Below, in pieces: positions 8,849 to 17,709 of a DNA stretch of 64,000 nucleotides. How positions within the stretch are numbered: position 1 is the first letter of the stretch; every line of letters begins with the position of its first letter. The notes beneath the pieces were generated by a model, which made no database searches, had not been told where the DNA came from, and saw nothing but the letters and a program-made list of their open reading frames with translations. The translations under genes and the position numbers were made by a program. Source of the DNA: Streptomyces sp. PTY087I2 (GTDB lineage: Bacteria; Actinomycetota; Actinomycetes; Streptomycetales; Streptomycetaceae); NCBI RefSeq assembly GCF_001687325.1, contig NZ_LZRD01000019.1, positions 1-64,000 of the forward strand, written 5' to 3'.

Positions 8849-9628
8849 TCAGCGTGCGTCGTCCGGCAGGAGCCGGGCGAGCGTCCGCACGGCCCGGTAC
8901 TGGAGGGTCTTGATCGCGCCCTCGTTCTTGCCCATCACGCGGGCGGTCTCGGCGACCGAGAGGCCCTGGAGGAACCGCAGGGTGACGCACTCCTGCTGCT
9001 GGGGGTTGAGTCGCCGGACGGCCTGGAGCAGCGCGGCGTTGGAGAGGGACTCCAGGACGGAGTCCTCGGGGCTGCGCGCCACCTCGTTGGCGTCGAGCAT
9101 TTCGCCGGTGGTCACTTCCAGTCGGAAACGACTGGATTTGAAGTGGTCGGCGACCAGGTTGCGAGCGATCGTGACCAGCCAGGCGCCGAAATCGCGGCCC
9201 TGCCAGGTGAACGTGGAGATACGGCGCAGTGCGCGGAGGAAGGTCTCGCTGGTGAGGTCCTCCGCGGTCGCCTTGCCGCCCACGCGGTAGTAGATGTACC
9301 GGTACACCGTGTCGCTGTACTGGTCGTACAGGCGGCCGAAGGCGTCCGCCTCGCCGGCCTGTGCGCGCTCGACGAGATCCATCATGCGCGCGCTGTCGCT
9401 GTCGGCCGTGGGACGGCGGACGGCCGACGTGGTGGTCGAGGCGGCGCGGGTGCTGCGTCTTCCGACCGCCGCACTGCGTTCGGCCAGGGCGTAGCAGGGG
9501 CCGGCAGGTGCAGGGGTGGCAAATGCGGGGACGGCGTACGCGGTGGGGACGAAGCCGCGCAAGCGGTCAATGACCGATGCACGCAGCGTAGCCAGGCCCG
9601 AGGCGTCAACCCCGACGTGTGGGTACAC
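8849..9628 (-). CDS. bldN: ECF sigma factor BldN
   Basis: A 259-residue extracytoplasmic-function sigma factor required for aerial mycelium development. Residues 1 to about 85 are an unusual N-terminal extension rich in Ala, Arg and Thr; in S. coelicolor such an extension makes BldN a pro-sigma factor that is proteolytically shortened. Sigma region 2 runs from MMDLVERAQAGEADAFGRLY to LRALRRI, and region 4 contains NPQQQECVTLRFLQGLSVAE and an HTH ending RAVRTLARLL. The GTG start at 9628 has GGGAG upstream. Inverted repeats in the upstream DNA are candidate BldD sites. rsbN lies 247 bases downstream. Confidence 0.95.
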   Translation of the reverse strand: MYPHVGVDASGLATLRASVIDRLRGFVPTAYAVPAFATPAPAGPCYALAERSAAVGRRSTRAASTTTSAVRRPTADSDSARMMDLVERAQAGEADAFGRLYDQYSDTVYRYIYYRVGGKATAEDLTSETFLRALRRISTFTWQGRDFGAWLVTIARNLVADHFKSSRFRLEVTTGEMLDANEVARSPEDSVLESLSNAALLQAVRRLNPQQQECVTLRFLQGLSVAETARVMGKNEGAIKTLQYRAVRTLARLLPDDAR

Positions 9629-10010
9629 GGGACTCCCAGAGGCAGAGCTTCCATCACGAGCAGTTCGAAAATCGTCACCCGTGGTAGCGGGTGACGGTCT
9701 CCGTGATGCGTCTGAGGAGAATAACGCTTCGTGCAGGCAGCGCTACACCCAGTTGTCTAAATCACCGGTTCCGTCGCTTCTCTTATCGCTAAGTGACGTA
9801 TCAAGTAGCACATGGTGACCGTTTATTGATCGGATTACTTCGTGATCTGCCTATGGGGGCGACGGGTTGTGGCCGGGCACCGGTGACAGGCCTGGCCGGA
9901 GGGGGCGTCGGCGGTGGCGGCGAAACGGCTTTCGACCGGACGTACGGCTTCGGGCGTGGCTGCGCCCCGTGACCGGATGGGGGCACGGGGCGCGATGGAG
10001 GGAGTGGGGG
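9629..10010 (-). promoter_or_regulatory. bldN upstream control region
   Basis: A 382-base stretch without a gene, between bldN and the HAD-IB gene that precedes it on the same strand. The part nearest bldN (about 9700-9850) is less GC-rich than its surroundings. It contains four GTNAC pentamers (9674, 9691, 9793 and 9816), two of them in a perfect inverted repeat. I could not fix a -35/-10 pair with confidence. Confidence 0.5.
9674..9695. promoter_or_regulatory. Candidate operator (BldD-like inverted repeat) upstream of bldN
   Basis: Perfect 8-base arms gtcacccg (9674-9681) and cgggtgac (9688-9695) around a 6-base spacer, 46 bases upstream of the bldN start. Each arm contains a GTNAC half-site. 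BldD is known to repress bldN in S. coelicolor; assigning this site to BldD is inference. Confidence 0.45.
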
Positions 10011-10958
10011 TCAGCGGCGGCGGCGGTGCAGGGCGACGGCCGCGGCGGTGCCGCCCGCGAGCGCGCCGACCCCGGCGGCGGCCGGGATGCCGACCTTGGC
10101 GGCCTTGCGGCCGGTGCGGTAGTCGCGCAGCCGCCAGTCACGGGCGCGGGCGTACTTGCGGAGCTTGGTGTCGGGGTTGATCGCGTAGGGGTGGCCGACC
10201 AGCGAGAGCATCGGGATGTCGTTGTGCGAGTCGCTGTAGGCGGCGCAGCGGTCCAGGTCGAGGTCCTCGGCGGCGGCCAGGGCGCGGACGGCCTCGGCCT
10301 TGGCTGGGCCGTGCAGCGGTTCGCCGACCAGGCGGCCGGTGTAGACGCCGTCGACCGATTCGGCGACGGTGCCGAGCGCGCCGGTCAGGCCGAGGCGGCG
10401 GGCGATGATGGTGGCGGTCTCCACGGGTGCGGCGGTGACCAGCCAGACCTTCTGCCCGGCGTCCAGGTGGGCCTGGGCCAGGGCGCGGGTGCCGGGCCAG
10501 ATGCGGTCGGCCATGTACTCGTCGTAGATCTCCTCGCCGATGGACATCAGCTCGGAGACGCGGTGGCCCTTGACGATGGACAGGGCGCTGTCGCGGGCGT
10601 CCTGCATGTGCTCGGGGTCCTCGACGCCGGCCAGCCGGAACCACGCCTGCTGCCAGGCGAACCGGGTGAGTTCGCGGCGTTCGAAGAACTTCCGCTTGTA
10701 GAGGCCGCGGCCGAAGTGGAAGATCGCGGCGCCCTGCATCACGGTGTTGTCGAGGTCGAAGAAGGCGGCGGCGCGGACGTCCCCGGCGACCGGGAACGCG
10801 GGCTCCTCGGGTGCTTCTTCGGGGGGTGCGGTCAGGAGGGCGGCGTCGTCGTCGGCGGCCGAGGTCTTGCGCGCGGCCTCGGCGGCGGCCTCGCCTGCCA
10901 GGACGCTGCGCGCAGTCGCGGAACGCCTACGGGGGGTGAGCCATCCAAGAGCGGCCAT
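10011..10958 (-). CDS. HAD-IB family hydrolase with C-terminal membrane anchor
   Basis: A 315-residue member of HAD subfamily IB (SerB-like). Motif I FFDLDNTVMQG has Asp68 and Asp70, motif II is VTAAPVETA, and motif III is CAAYSDSHNDIPML. The first roughly 60 residues are disordered and Ala/Glu-rich. The last roughly 25 form a hydrophobic Gly/Ala segment ending HRRRR, suggesting a tail anchor. In related proteins the substrate is a phosphorylated lipid or phosphoserine; here it is unknown. Its promoter region separates it from the divergent glutaredoxin-like gene. Confidence 0.85.
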   Translation of the reverse strand: MAALGWLTPRRRSATARSVLAGEAAAEAARKTSAADDDAALLTAPPEEAPEEPAFPVAGDVRAAAFFDLDNTVMQGAAIFHFGRGLYKRKFFERRELTRFAWQQAWFRLAGVEDPEHMQDARDSALSIVKGHRVSELMSIGEEIYDEYMADRIWPGTRALAQAHLDAGQKVWLVTAAPVETATIIARRLGLTGALGTVAESVDGVYTGRLVGEPLHGPAKAEAVRALAAAEDLDLDRCAAYSDSHNDIPMLSLVGHPYAINPDTKLRKYARARDWRLRDYRTGRKAAKVGIPAAAGVGALAGGTAAAVALHRRRR

Positions 10959-11116
10959 GCGGTGAGCATAGCCAGTCCGTCCGTACGTGCCCGACCTGCC
11001 GTGATGCGGTGGCGTGAACGCTTCGGGGCGGAATGGTGAATCGGTCGATTCCGGGCGGCCCCGCGGCGGGTCGGGCGGGCCCGGAAAACGGGCGCGGCGG
11101 GCGCAGAATGGAGAGC

Positions 11117-11407
11117 ATGAGTCCTCTGCTGCGACGTACGAAGAAGAAGCCCGCCGAGCGGGTGGTCACGCTGGTCGGGAAGCCGGGCTGTCATCTGTGC
11201 GAGGACGCGCGGGCGGTGGTGAGCGCGGTCTGCGAGGAGACCGGGGCGTCGTGGGTGGAGAAGGACATCACCGAGGACGAGAAGCTGTACAAGGAGTACT
11301 GGGAGCAGATTCCGGTGGTGCTGATCGATGACGAGCAGCACACGTTCTGGCGCGTGGACCCGGCGAGGCTGCGCAAGGCGCTGGGTGCGGACGCGAAACC
11401 CGGTTAA
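11117..11407 (+). CDS. Glutaredoxin-like thioredoxin-fold protein
   Basis: A 96-residue thioredoxin-fold protein. Its redox motif CHLC lies at Cys25-Cys28 in VTLVGKPGCHLCEDA, and the cis-Pro segment is QIPVVLIDD. It belongs to the small glutaredoxin-2/DUF836-type proteins that precede rex in many actinobacteria. ATG 11117 is chosen on homologue length; ATG 11108 is possible. The gene ends 257 bases before rex on the same strand. Confidence 0.8.
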   Translation: MSPLLRRTKKKPAERVVTLVGKPGCHLCEDARAVVSAVCEETGASWVEKDITEDEKLYKEYWEQIPVVLIDDEQHTFWRVDPARLRKALGADAKPG

Positions 11408-11570
11408 CATTGCGGGCGTTTTGAGTGGCCTCGGGGGCGTAGTTGTGAGGAGTGTGTACCGCTTTGCCCCCTTCGAGGCTGCAACGGGCCGTTGCGGTCC
11501 CTGGTTCCGGGATCGCGCGGGAAATGCGCGTGACCCCGGTCACTTTGACCGGACAAAACGGACACAATCT

Positions 11571-11588
11571 TTGTGCACGCGTTCACAA
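11571..11588. promoter_or_regulatory. Rex operator (ROP) upstream of rex-hemACD
   Basis: TTGTGCACGCGTTCACAA matches the 18-base Rex consensus TTGTGAANNNNTTCACAA at 16 of 18 positions, with one half-site perfect. It lies 77 bases before the rex start. The position supports autorepression by Rex of its own haem operon, relieved at high NADH. A TTGACC at 11545-11550 may be part of the promoter, but the -10 is not clear. Confidence 0.85.
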
Positions 11589-11664
11589 AGACATAGCCTG
11601 CATTCGACGGGGCGGTCTTGGGACATACGGCCGCCTACAGCCCCGCTCATCCCGCAGGAGCACC

Positions 11665-12426
11665 GTGGCAACTGGCCGAACTCACCGACCGGCGACCCGT
11701 AGCCGAGGAATTCCCGAGGCCACCGTCGCCCGACTTCCGTTGTATCTGCGCGCGCTGACCGCGCTCTCCGAGCGATCGGTCCCCACGGTCTCCTCCGAGG
11801 AGCTGGCCACGGCGGCCGGCGTCAACTCGGCGAAGCTGCGCAAGGACTTCAGCTACCTGGGGTCCTACGGCACCCGGGGTGTCGGGTACGACGTCGAGTA
11901 TCTCGTCTACCAGATCTCGCGTGAGCTCGGGCTCACCCAGGACTGGCCGGTCGCGATCGTCGGTATCGGTAACCTCGGCGCGGCCCTCGCCAACTACGGC
12001 GGCTTCGCCTCCCGCGGCTTCCGCGTCGCGGCGCTCATCGACGCCGACCCCGCCATGGCCGGTACGCCGGTGGCCGGGATCCCCGTCCAGCACACCGACG
12101 ACCTCGACCGGATCATCAGCGACAACGGTGTGTCCATCGGCGTGATCACCACCCCGCCCGGCGCGGCCCAGCAGGTCTGCGACCGGCTCGTCGCCGCCGG
12201 TGTGACCTCCATCCTGAACTTCGCGCCGACCGTCCTGTCGGTGCCCGAGGGCGTCGACGTACGCAAGGTCGACCTCTCCATCGAGCTCCAGATCCTCGCG
12301 TTCCACGAGCAGCGCAAGGCGGGCGAGGACGCCACCGCCGAGGACGAGGGCGCGCCCCCGATGCGCGCCACGCCCACCGGCCGAAAAGGACCCGACGGGG
12401 ACATGCCCGCCGTGATGCCCGCATGA
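11665..12426 (+). CDS. rex: Redox-sensing transcriptional repressor Rex
   Basis: A 253-residue NADH/NAD+-responsive repressor. The N-terminal winged helix (PEATVARLPLYLRALTALSE through VNSAKLRKDFSYLGSYG) is followed by a Rossmann domain with the glycine loop VGIGNLGAAL. The C-terminal helix IELQILAFHEQRKA swaps between subunits in known structures. The sequence is nearly that of the S. coelicolor protein for most of its length. The GTG start at 11665 has CAGGAG four bases upstream. Its stop codon overlaps the hemA start (ATGA), so rex, hemA, hemC and hemD form a tightly coupled operon under Rex control. Confidence 0.97.
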   Translation: MATGRTHRPATRSRGIPEATVARLPLYLRALTALSERSVPTVSSEELATAAGVNSAKLRKDFSYLGSYGTRGVGYDVEYLVYQISRELGLTQDWPVAIVGIGNLGAALANYGGFASRGFRVAALIDADPAMAGTPVAGIPVQHTDDLDRIISDNGVSIGVITTPPGAAQQVCDRLVAAGVTSILNFAPTVLSVPEGVDVRKVDLSIELQILAFHEQRKAGEDATAEDEGAPPMRATPTGRKGPDGDMPAVMPA

Positions 12427-13934
12427 GCCTCCTCGTCGTCGGACTCAGCCACCGCAGCGCCCCCGTCTCCGTACTGGAGCGGGCGTCCCTCGCTGCCGAG
12501 ACCCAGGCCAAGCTGCTCCAGGACACCCTCGCCGCGGAACCCGCGACCGAGGCCGCCGTGCTGGCCACCTGCAACCGCATCGAGCTGTACGCGGACGTGG
12601 ACAAGTTCCACGCGGGCGTCGCCGAGCTCTCCACCCTGCTCGCCCAGCACAGCGGCGTCGGTCTCGAGGAGCTCACTCCGTATCTCTATGTGCACTACGA
12701 GGACCGGGCCGTCCACCACCTGTTCTCGGTGGCCTGCGGGCTGGACTCGATGGTTGTCGGCGAGGGCCAGATCCTCGGCCAGATCAAGGACGCGCTGGCG
12801 CGCGGCCAGGAGCTGCACACCGCCGGACGGCTGCTGAACGACCTCTTCCAGCAGGCCCTGCGGGTCGGCAAGCGCGCCCACAGCGAGACCGGGATCGACC
12901 GGGCCGGGCAGTCGCTCGTCACCTTCGGGCTCCAGCAGCTCGCCGCCGGGGCCGACCCCGCCCTGTGGGCCGAGGGCAAGCGCGCCCTGGTCATCGGCGC
13001 CGGCTCCATGTCCTCGCTGGCCGCCGCGACCCTCGCCCGGACCGGTGTCGCCGAGATCGTCGTCGCCAACCGGACCCGCGCCCGCGCGGACCGTCTGGTG
13101 GAGATCCTCCAGCAGGGCGACGGCACCGCCGTGCGCGCCCGCGCCGTCGAGATGTCCTCGGTGGGCGACGAACTGACACGTGCCGACATCGTCGTCTCCT
13201 GCACCGGCTCCACCGGCCTCGTGCTCACCGCCGACGCCCTCGCCGACGCCCTGGGCGTGACCCTGGACGCCGCGCCCGAGGCACCGACGGTCACCGCCGT
13301 CGCCCCCGCCCCGGACGACGTCGACCAGCACGCCGCCTGGGTGGAGAACGGTTCCGCCGCCTCCGCCGCGCTCGCCGGTCCGGCGGCCGCGCCGCGCCGG
13401 GTCACCGTGCCCGCGCAGTCCACCGGACCGGTCCGGCTCGCCCTGCTCGACCTCGCCATGCCGCGCGACATCGACGGCGCCGCGCACCGCATCGACGGGG
13501 TGCGCCTCGTCGACATCGAGTCGCTCGCCGAGGCGTCCGCCGACGCCCCGATGGCCGCCGACGTGGACCGGGTCCGCACGATCGTCTCCGACGAGGTGGC
13601 CGCCTTCGGCGCCGCCCAGCGCGCCGCGCACGTCGCCCCGACCGTGGTCGCCCTGCGCACCATGGCCGCCGACGTGGTCGCCGGCGAGATCGCCCGGCTG
13701 GACGGCCGCCTCCCCGACCTGGACGAGAAGCAGCGCGCCGAGATCACCCAGACCGTGCGCCGCGTCGTCGACAAGCTCCTGCACGCGCCCACCGTGCGGG
13801 TCAAGCAGCTCGCCAGCGAGCCCGGCGGCGCCGGGTACGCGGACGCGCTGCGAGAACTCTTCGACCTCGACCCGCAGACGGTGGCCGCCGTCTCCCGGGC
13901 CGACCTGAACGACCCGAATAGAGGGCGGTCATGA
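12423..13934 (+). CDS. hemA: Glutamyl-tRNA reductase
   Basis: The 503-residue first committed enzyme of C5 tetrapyrrole synthesis, reducing Glu-tRNA to glutamate-1-semialdehyde with NADPH. Catalytic Cys50 lies in LATCNRIELYAD and the Rossmann loop in VIGAGSMSSLAA. The C-terminal dimerisation helices end in LRELFDLDPQTV. A Pro/Ala-rich insertion near residues 278-335 makes it longer than the roughly 430-residue enterobacterial enzyme and is commonly seen in actinobacteria. It overlaps rex by four bases upstream and hemC by four bases downstream. Confidence 0.97.
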   Translation: MSLLVVGLSHRSAPVSVLERASLAAETQAKLLQDTLAAEPATEAAVLATCNRIELYADVDKFHAGVAELSTLLAQHSGVGLEELTPYLYVHYEDRAVHHLFSVACGLDSMVVGEGQILGQIKDALARGQELHTAGRLLNDLFQQALRVGKRAHSETGIDRAGQSLVTFGLQQLAAGADPALWAEGKRALVIGAGSMSSLAAATLARTGVAEIVVANRTRARADRLVEILQQGDGTAVRARAVEMSSVGDELTRADIVVSCTGSTGLVLTADALADALGVTLDAAPEAPTVTAVAPAPDDVDQHAAWVENGSAASAALAGPAAAPRRVTVPAQSTGPVRLALLDLAMPRDIDGAAHRIDGVRLVDIESLAEASADAPMAADVDRVRTIVSDEVAAFGAAQRAAHVAPTVVALRTMAADVVAGEIARLDGRLPDLDEKQRAEITQTVRRVVDKLLHAPTVRVKQLASEPGGAGYADALRELFDLDPQTVAAVSRADLNDPNRGRS

Positions 13935-14917
13935 CCGACAACTCATCGCCGGACGCGCGGGGCGCCGCGCCGCTCCGGCTGGGCACCCGGCGCTCCAAGC
14001 TCGCCATGGCCCAGTCCGGGCTCGTCGCCGAGGCGGTCCGCGAGGTGACCGGGCGCGCCGTCGAGCTCGTCGAGATCACCACGTACGGGGACACCTCCCG
14101 CGAGCACCTGGCGCAGATCGGCGGCACCGGCGTCTTCGTCGCCGCCCTGCGCGAGGCGCTGCTGCGGGGCGAGGTGGACTTCGCGGTCCACTCGCTCAAG
14201 GACCTGCCGACCAGCCAGCCCGACGAGCTGGTGCTGGCCGCTGTGCCGCAGCGCGAGGACCCGCGCGACGCGCTGGTGGCCCGGGACGGGCTGACCTTCG
14301 AGCAGCTGCCCGACGGCGCCCGCATCGGCACCGGTTCGCCGCGCCGCATGGCGCAGCTCAACGCGTACGCCCGGTCCCACGGACTGCGGATCGAGACCGT
14401 CCCCATCCGGGGCAACGTCGACACGCGGATCGGGTTCGTGCGGGACGGCGAGCTGGACGCGGTGGTTCTCGCCGCCGCCGGGCTCAGCCGTCTCGGCCGG
14501 AGCGGTGAGGTGACCGACTTCCTGCCGGTCGACACCGTCCTGCCCGCTCCCGGCCAGGGAGCACTGGCGATCGAGTGCGCCGCGTCCAGCGCCGACCTCG
14601 CCGCCGCGCTCGCCGAGCTCGACGACCCGTACACCCGGGTCGCCGTGACCGCCGAGCGCGCCCTGCTCGCCGCCCTGGAGGCCGGCTGCTCCGCACCCGT
14701 GGGTGCGCTGGCCGACGTCCTGGCCGACGGGCAGGTTGTCAACGAACTGCGCCTGCGCGGAGTCGTCGGTTCCACCGACGGTTCCTCGCTCGTACAGCTG
14801 TCCACCACCGGTCCCGTCCCCACGTCGCACGACGACGCGGCGGCCCTCGGTCGCGAACTCGCGTCCGAGATGCTCGCCAAGGGTGCGGCCGGTCTTATGG
14901 GGGAGCGAGCACTTTGA
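13931..14917 (+). CDS. hemC: Hydroxymethylbilane synthase (porphobilinogen deaminase)
   Basis: A 328-residue cytoplasmic enzyme that polymerises four porphobilinogens into hydroxymethylbilane. It has the N-terminal RLGTRRSKLAMAQS, the IGTGSPRR and PIRGNVDTR substrate-binding arginine segments, and VLPAPGQGALAIE. Cys253 in LEAGCSAPVGA is the expected dipyrromethane cofactor attachment site. It overlaps hemA and hemD by a few bases, showing translational coupling. Confidence 0.97.
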   Translation: MTDNSSPDARGAAPLRLGTRRSKLAMAQSGLVAEAVREVTGRAVELVEITTYGDTSREHLAQIGGTGVFVAALREALLRGEVDFAVHSLKDLPTSQPDELVLAAVPQREDPRDALVARDGLTFEQLPDGARIGTGSPRRMAQLNAYARSHGLRIETVPIRGNVDTRIGFVRDGELDAVVLAAAGLSRLGRSGEVTDFLPVDTVLPAPGQGALAIECAASSADLAAALAELDDPYTRVAVTAERALLAALEAGCSAPVGALADVLADGQVVNELRLRGVVGSTDGSSLVQLSTTGPVPTSHDDAAALGRELASEMLAKGAAGLMGERAL

Positions 14918-16584
14918 GCCCCACCGGCCCCGCCGCATCCGACTTTCCGGTCCTGTCCGCCCAAGGCCAGGTCACCTTCCTCGGCGCCGGTCCCGGCGAC
15001 CCGGGACTGCTGACTCTGCGCGCTGTCGAAGCGCTCGCGAGCGCGGACGTCCTTGTCGCCGAGCCCGATGTGCTCGACGTCGTTCGCAGCCATGCGCGGG
15101 AAGGCGTGAGCACGCCTGAGCTGACGGTTGTTGACGTCTCGTCAACAGCCGCCGGTGTACCCGTTCTCAGGGATGCGGCCAATCTTGTCATGGAGGCCGC
15201 GAAGGGCGGCAGGCGGGTGGTCCGTGCCGTCGCGGGCGATCCGGGTCTGGACGGCGACGCGGGCGCGGAGATGCTCGCCTGTGCCGCCGCCGGGGTGCCC
15301 TTCGAGGTGGTCCCGGGCATCGCGAACGCCGTCGGCGTGCCCGCGTACGCCGGGGTGCCGCTCCGCGACGCGCAGGGCGCGGACGTCCGTTTCGTCGACG
15401 CCCGTACGGCCTCCGACCGGTGCTGGAGCGAGGTCGGCGCGAGCGACGCGACCGCCGTCGTCTCCACCACGCTGGACGCGGTCGCGGCCGCCGCCGGTGA
15501 GCTCGTCTCGGCGGGCCGCAAGCCCGACACTCCGCTCACCGTGACGATCGCGGGCACCACCACCCGTCAGCGCACCTGGACGGCGACCCTCGGGACGATC
15601 GCCCAGACCCTCAAGCAGGCCAAGGTGCTCCCCTCGCCCGAGGGCCACCGGCCGGTCATAGCCGTGGTCGGAGAGCGCAGCTCCGCCGCCCAGCGCGACC
15701 AGCTCGCGTGGTTCGAGTCCAAGCCGCTGTTCGGCTGGAGGGTGCTCGTCCCGCGTACCAAGGAGCAGGCCGCGTCGCTCTCCGACCAGCTGCGTTCCTA
15801 CGGTGCGGTGCCGCACGAGGTCCCGACGATCGCCGTCGAGCCGCCGCGTACGCCCCAGCAGATGGAGCGCGCGGTCAAGGGCCTGGTCACCGGGCGCTAC
15901 GAGTGGATCGCCTTCACCAGCGTGAACGCCGTCAAGGCGGTCCGGGAGAAGTTCGAGGAGTACGGTCTCGACGCCCGGGCCTTCGCCGGGATCAAGGTCG
16001 CCGCCGTCGGCGAGCAGACCGCCGCCGCGCTGATCGACTTCGGCGTGAAGCCGGACCTGGTGCCCTCCGGCGAGCAGTCCGCCGCCGGGCTGCTGGAGGA
16101 CTGGCCGCCCTACGACCCGGTCTTCGACCCGATCGACCGGGTGTTCCTGCCGCGCGCCGACATCGCCACCGAGACCCTGGTGGCCGGGCTCATCGAGCTG
16201 GGCTGGGAGGTCGACGACGTCACCGCGTACCGCACGGTCCGCGCCTCGCCGCCGCCGGCCGACACCCGCGAGGCGATCAAGGGCGGCGGCTTCGACGCGG
16301 TCCTGTTCACCTCGTCCTCGACGGTGCGGAACCTGGTCGGTATCGCGGGCAAGCCGCACAACGTGACCGTCATCGCGTGTATCGGCCCGGCCACCGCGAA
16401 GACCGCCGAGGAGCACGGTCTGCGGGTGGACGTGCTGTCCCCCGAGCCGTCGGTGCACAAGCTCGCCGAGGCGCTCGCCGCCTTCGGTGCGCAGCGCCGG
16501 GACGCGGCGAAGGAGGCCGGTGACCCGGTGACCCGGCCGAGCGAGCGCCGCCCGGGCGCGCGTCGGCGCCGGACGACGACGTAA
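14914..16584 (+). CDS. hemD: Bifunctional uroporphyrinogen-III C-methyltransferase/uroporphyrinogen-III synthase
   Basis: A 556-residue fusion. Residues about 15-245 form a CobA-type SAM-dependent methyltransferase domain (VTFLGAGPGDPGLLTLRA, GDPG). Residues about 250-510 form the HemD synthase domain (GWRVLVPRTKEQA, WIAFTSVNAVKAV, LFTSSSTVRNLV). The second domain closes hydroxymethylbilane to uroporphyrinogen III; the first would lead towards sirohaem or cobalamin. The CobA-like domain looks less canonical than stand-alone CobA, so its activity is uncertain. The start is a TTG inside the hemC stop region, with GGGGGAG upstream. The tail is Arg-rich. Confidence 0.93.
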   Translation: MSPTGPAASDFPVLSAQGQVTFLGAGPGDPGLLTLRAVEALASADVLVAEPDVLDVVRSHAREGVSTPELTVVDVSSTAAGVPVLRDAANLVMEAAKGGRRVVRAVAGDPGLDGDAGAEMLACAAAGVPFEVVPGIANAVGVPAYAGVPLRDAQGADVRFVDARTASDRCWSEVGASDATAVVSTTLDAVAAAAGELVSAGRKPDTPLTVTIAGTTTRQRTWTATLGTIAQTLKQAKVLPSPEGHRPVIAVVGERSSAAQRDQLAWFESKPLFGWRVLVPRTKEQAASLSDQLRSYGAVPHEVPTIAVEPPRTPQQMERAVKGLVTGRYEWIAFTSVNAVKAVREKFEEYGLDARAFAGIKVAAVGEQTAAALIDFGVKPDLVPSGEQSAAGLLEDWPPYDPVFDPIDRVFLPRADIATETLVAGLIELGWEVDDVTAYRTVRASPPPADTREAIKGGGFDAVLFTSSSTVRNLVGIAGKPHNVTVIACIGPATAKTAEEHGLRVDVLSPEPSVHKLAEALAAFGAQRRDAAKEAGDPVTRPSERRPGARRRRTTT

Positions 16585-16603
16585 CGGCAGTACGCGGGTG
16601 AGT

Positions 16604-16631
16604 GGGCCCGGTCGCTTCGGCGGCCGGGCCC
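16604..16631 (+). terminator. Hairpin between hemD and hemB
   Basis: GGGCCCGG pairs with CCGGGCCC around a short loop and is followed by cgccgccttt. It could be a weak terminator or attenuator that lets hemB be expressed partly on its own. Confidence 0.45.
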
Positions 16632-16692
16632 GCCGCCTTTCCCGGCACGGGTGTCGGTAAGACCGCGCTGCGTACGGGTCTATCGTCGAAGG

Positions 16693-17697
16693 ATGACTGC
16701 GTACGCAAACTTCCCCGGCTCCCGCCCCCGGCGGCTGCGGACGACCCCGACGATGCGGCGGATGGTCGCCGAGACCCGGCTCGACCCCGCGAACCTGATC
16801 CTCCCCGCGTTCGTCCGGGAGGGCATCGACGCCCCGGTCGCCATCTCGGCCATGCCCGGCGTGCACCAGCACACCCTGGACACCCTGCGGAAGGCGGCCG
16901 TCGAGGCGGTCTCGGCCGGGGTCTCGGGGATCATGCTCTTCGGGGTGCCGGAGGACGGGAAGAAGGACGCCCGGGGCACGGCGGGCACCGACCCGGACGG
17001 GATTCTCCAGCTCGGTCTGCGCGCGGTCCGCGAGGAGGTCGGCGACGACCTGGTCGTCATGTCGGACCTGTGCCTGGACGAGTACACCGACCACGGCCAC
17101 TGCGGGGTCCTGACGGCGGACGGCCGGGTGGACAACGACGCGACGCTGGAGCGGTACGCGGAGATGGCCCAGGTCCAGGCGGACGCCGGGGCCCATGTGG
17201 TGGGCCCCAGCGGAATGATGGACGGTCAGGTCGGCGTGATCCGGGACGCCCTGGACCAGACCGGCCACGAGGACGTGTCGATCCTCGCCTACACCGCGAA
17301 GTACAGCTCCGCCTTCTACGGCCCCTTCCGCGAGGCCGTCGGCTCCTCGCTCACCGGTGACCGCAAGACCTATCAGCAGGATCCGGCCAACGCCCGCGAG
17401 TCGCTGCGGGAACTGGCGCTGGACCTGGCGGAGGGGGCGGACATGGTCATGGTGAAGCCCGCCGGACCGTATCTGGACATCCTCGCCAAGGTCGCGGAGT
17501 CCGTGGACGTGCCGGTCGCGGCGTACCAGATCAGCGGCGAGTACGCGATGATCGAGGCCGCCGCCGAGAAGGGCTGGATCGACCGGGACAAGGCGATCCT
17601 GGAGAGCCTGACCGGGATCCGGCGGGCCGGGGCGCAGATGATCCTCACCTACTGGGCGACCGAGGCCGCCCAGTGGCTCGGACACGGCAGGGGCTGA
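16693..17697 (+). CDS. hemB: Delta-aminolevulinic acid dehydratase (porphobilinogen synthase)
   Basis: A 334-residue enzyme condensing two 5-aminolevulinate molecules. MSDLCLDEYTDHGHCG supplies the metal/active-site segment. The two active-site lysines lie in ILAYTAKYSSAFYGPF and VMVKPAG, and the C-terminal TGIRRAGAQMILTYWATEAA is family-typical. ATG 16693 is adopted although GAAGG is directly next to it; an in-frame ATG at 16651 lacks homologue support. It follows hemD by 108 bases with a hairpin in between, so it may be only partly under Rex control. Confidence 0.96.
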   Translation: MTAYANFPGSRPRRLRTTPTMRRMVAETRLDPANLILPAFVREGIDAPVAISAMPGVHQHTLDTLRKAAVEAVSAGVSGIMLFGVPEDGKKDARGTAGTDPDGILQLGLRAVREEVGDDLVVMSDLCLDEYTDHGHCGVLTADGRVDNDATLERYAEMAQVQADAGAHVVGPSGMMDGQVGVIRDALDQTGHEDVSILAYTAKYSSAFYGPFREAVGSSLTGDRKTYQQDPANARESLRELALDLAEGADMVMVKPAGPYLDILAKVAESVDVPVAAYQISGEYAMIEAAAEKGWIDRDKAILESLTGIRRAGAQMILTYWATEAAQWLGHGRG

Positions 17698-17709
17698 GCC
17701 CCCGCGTGG

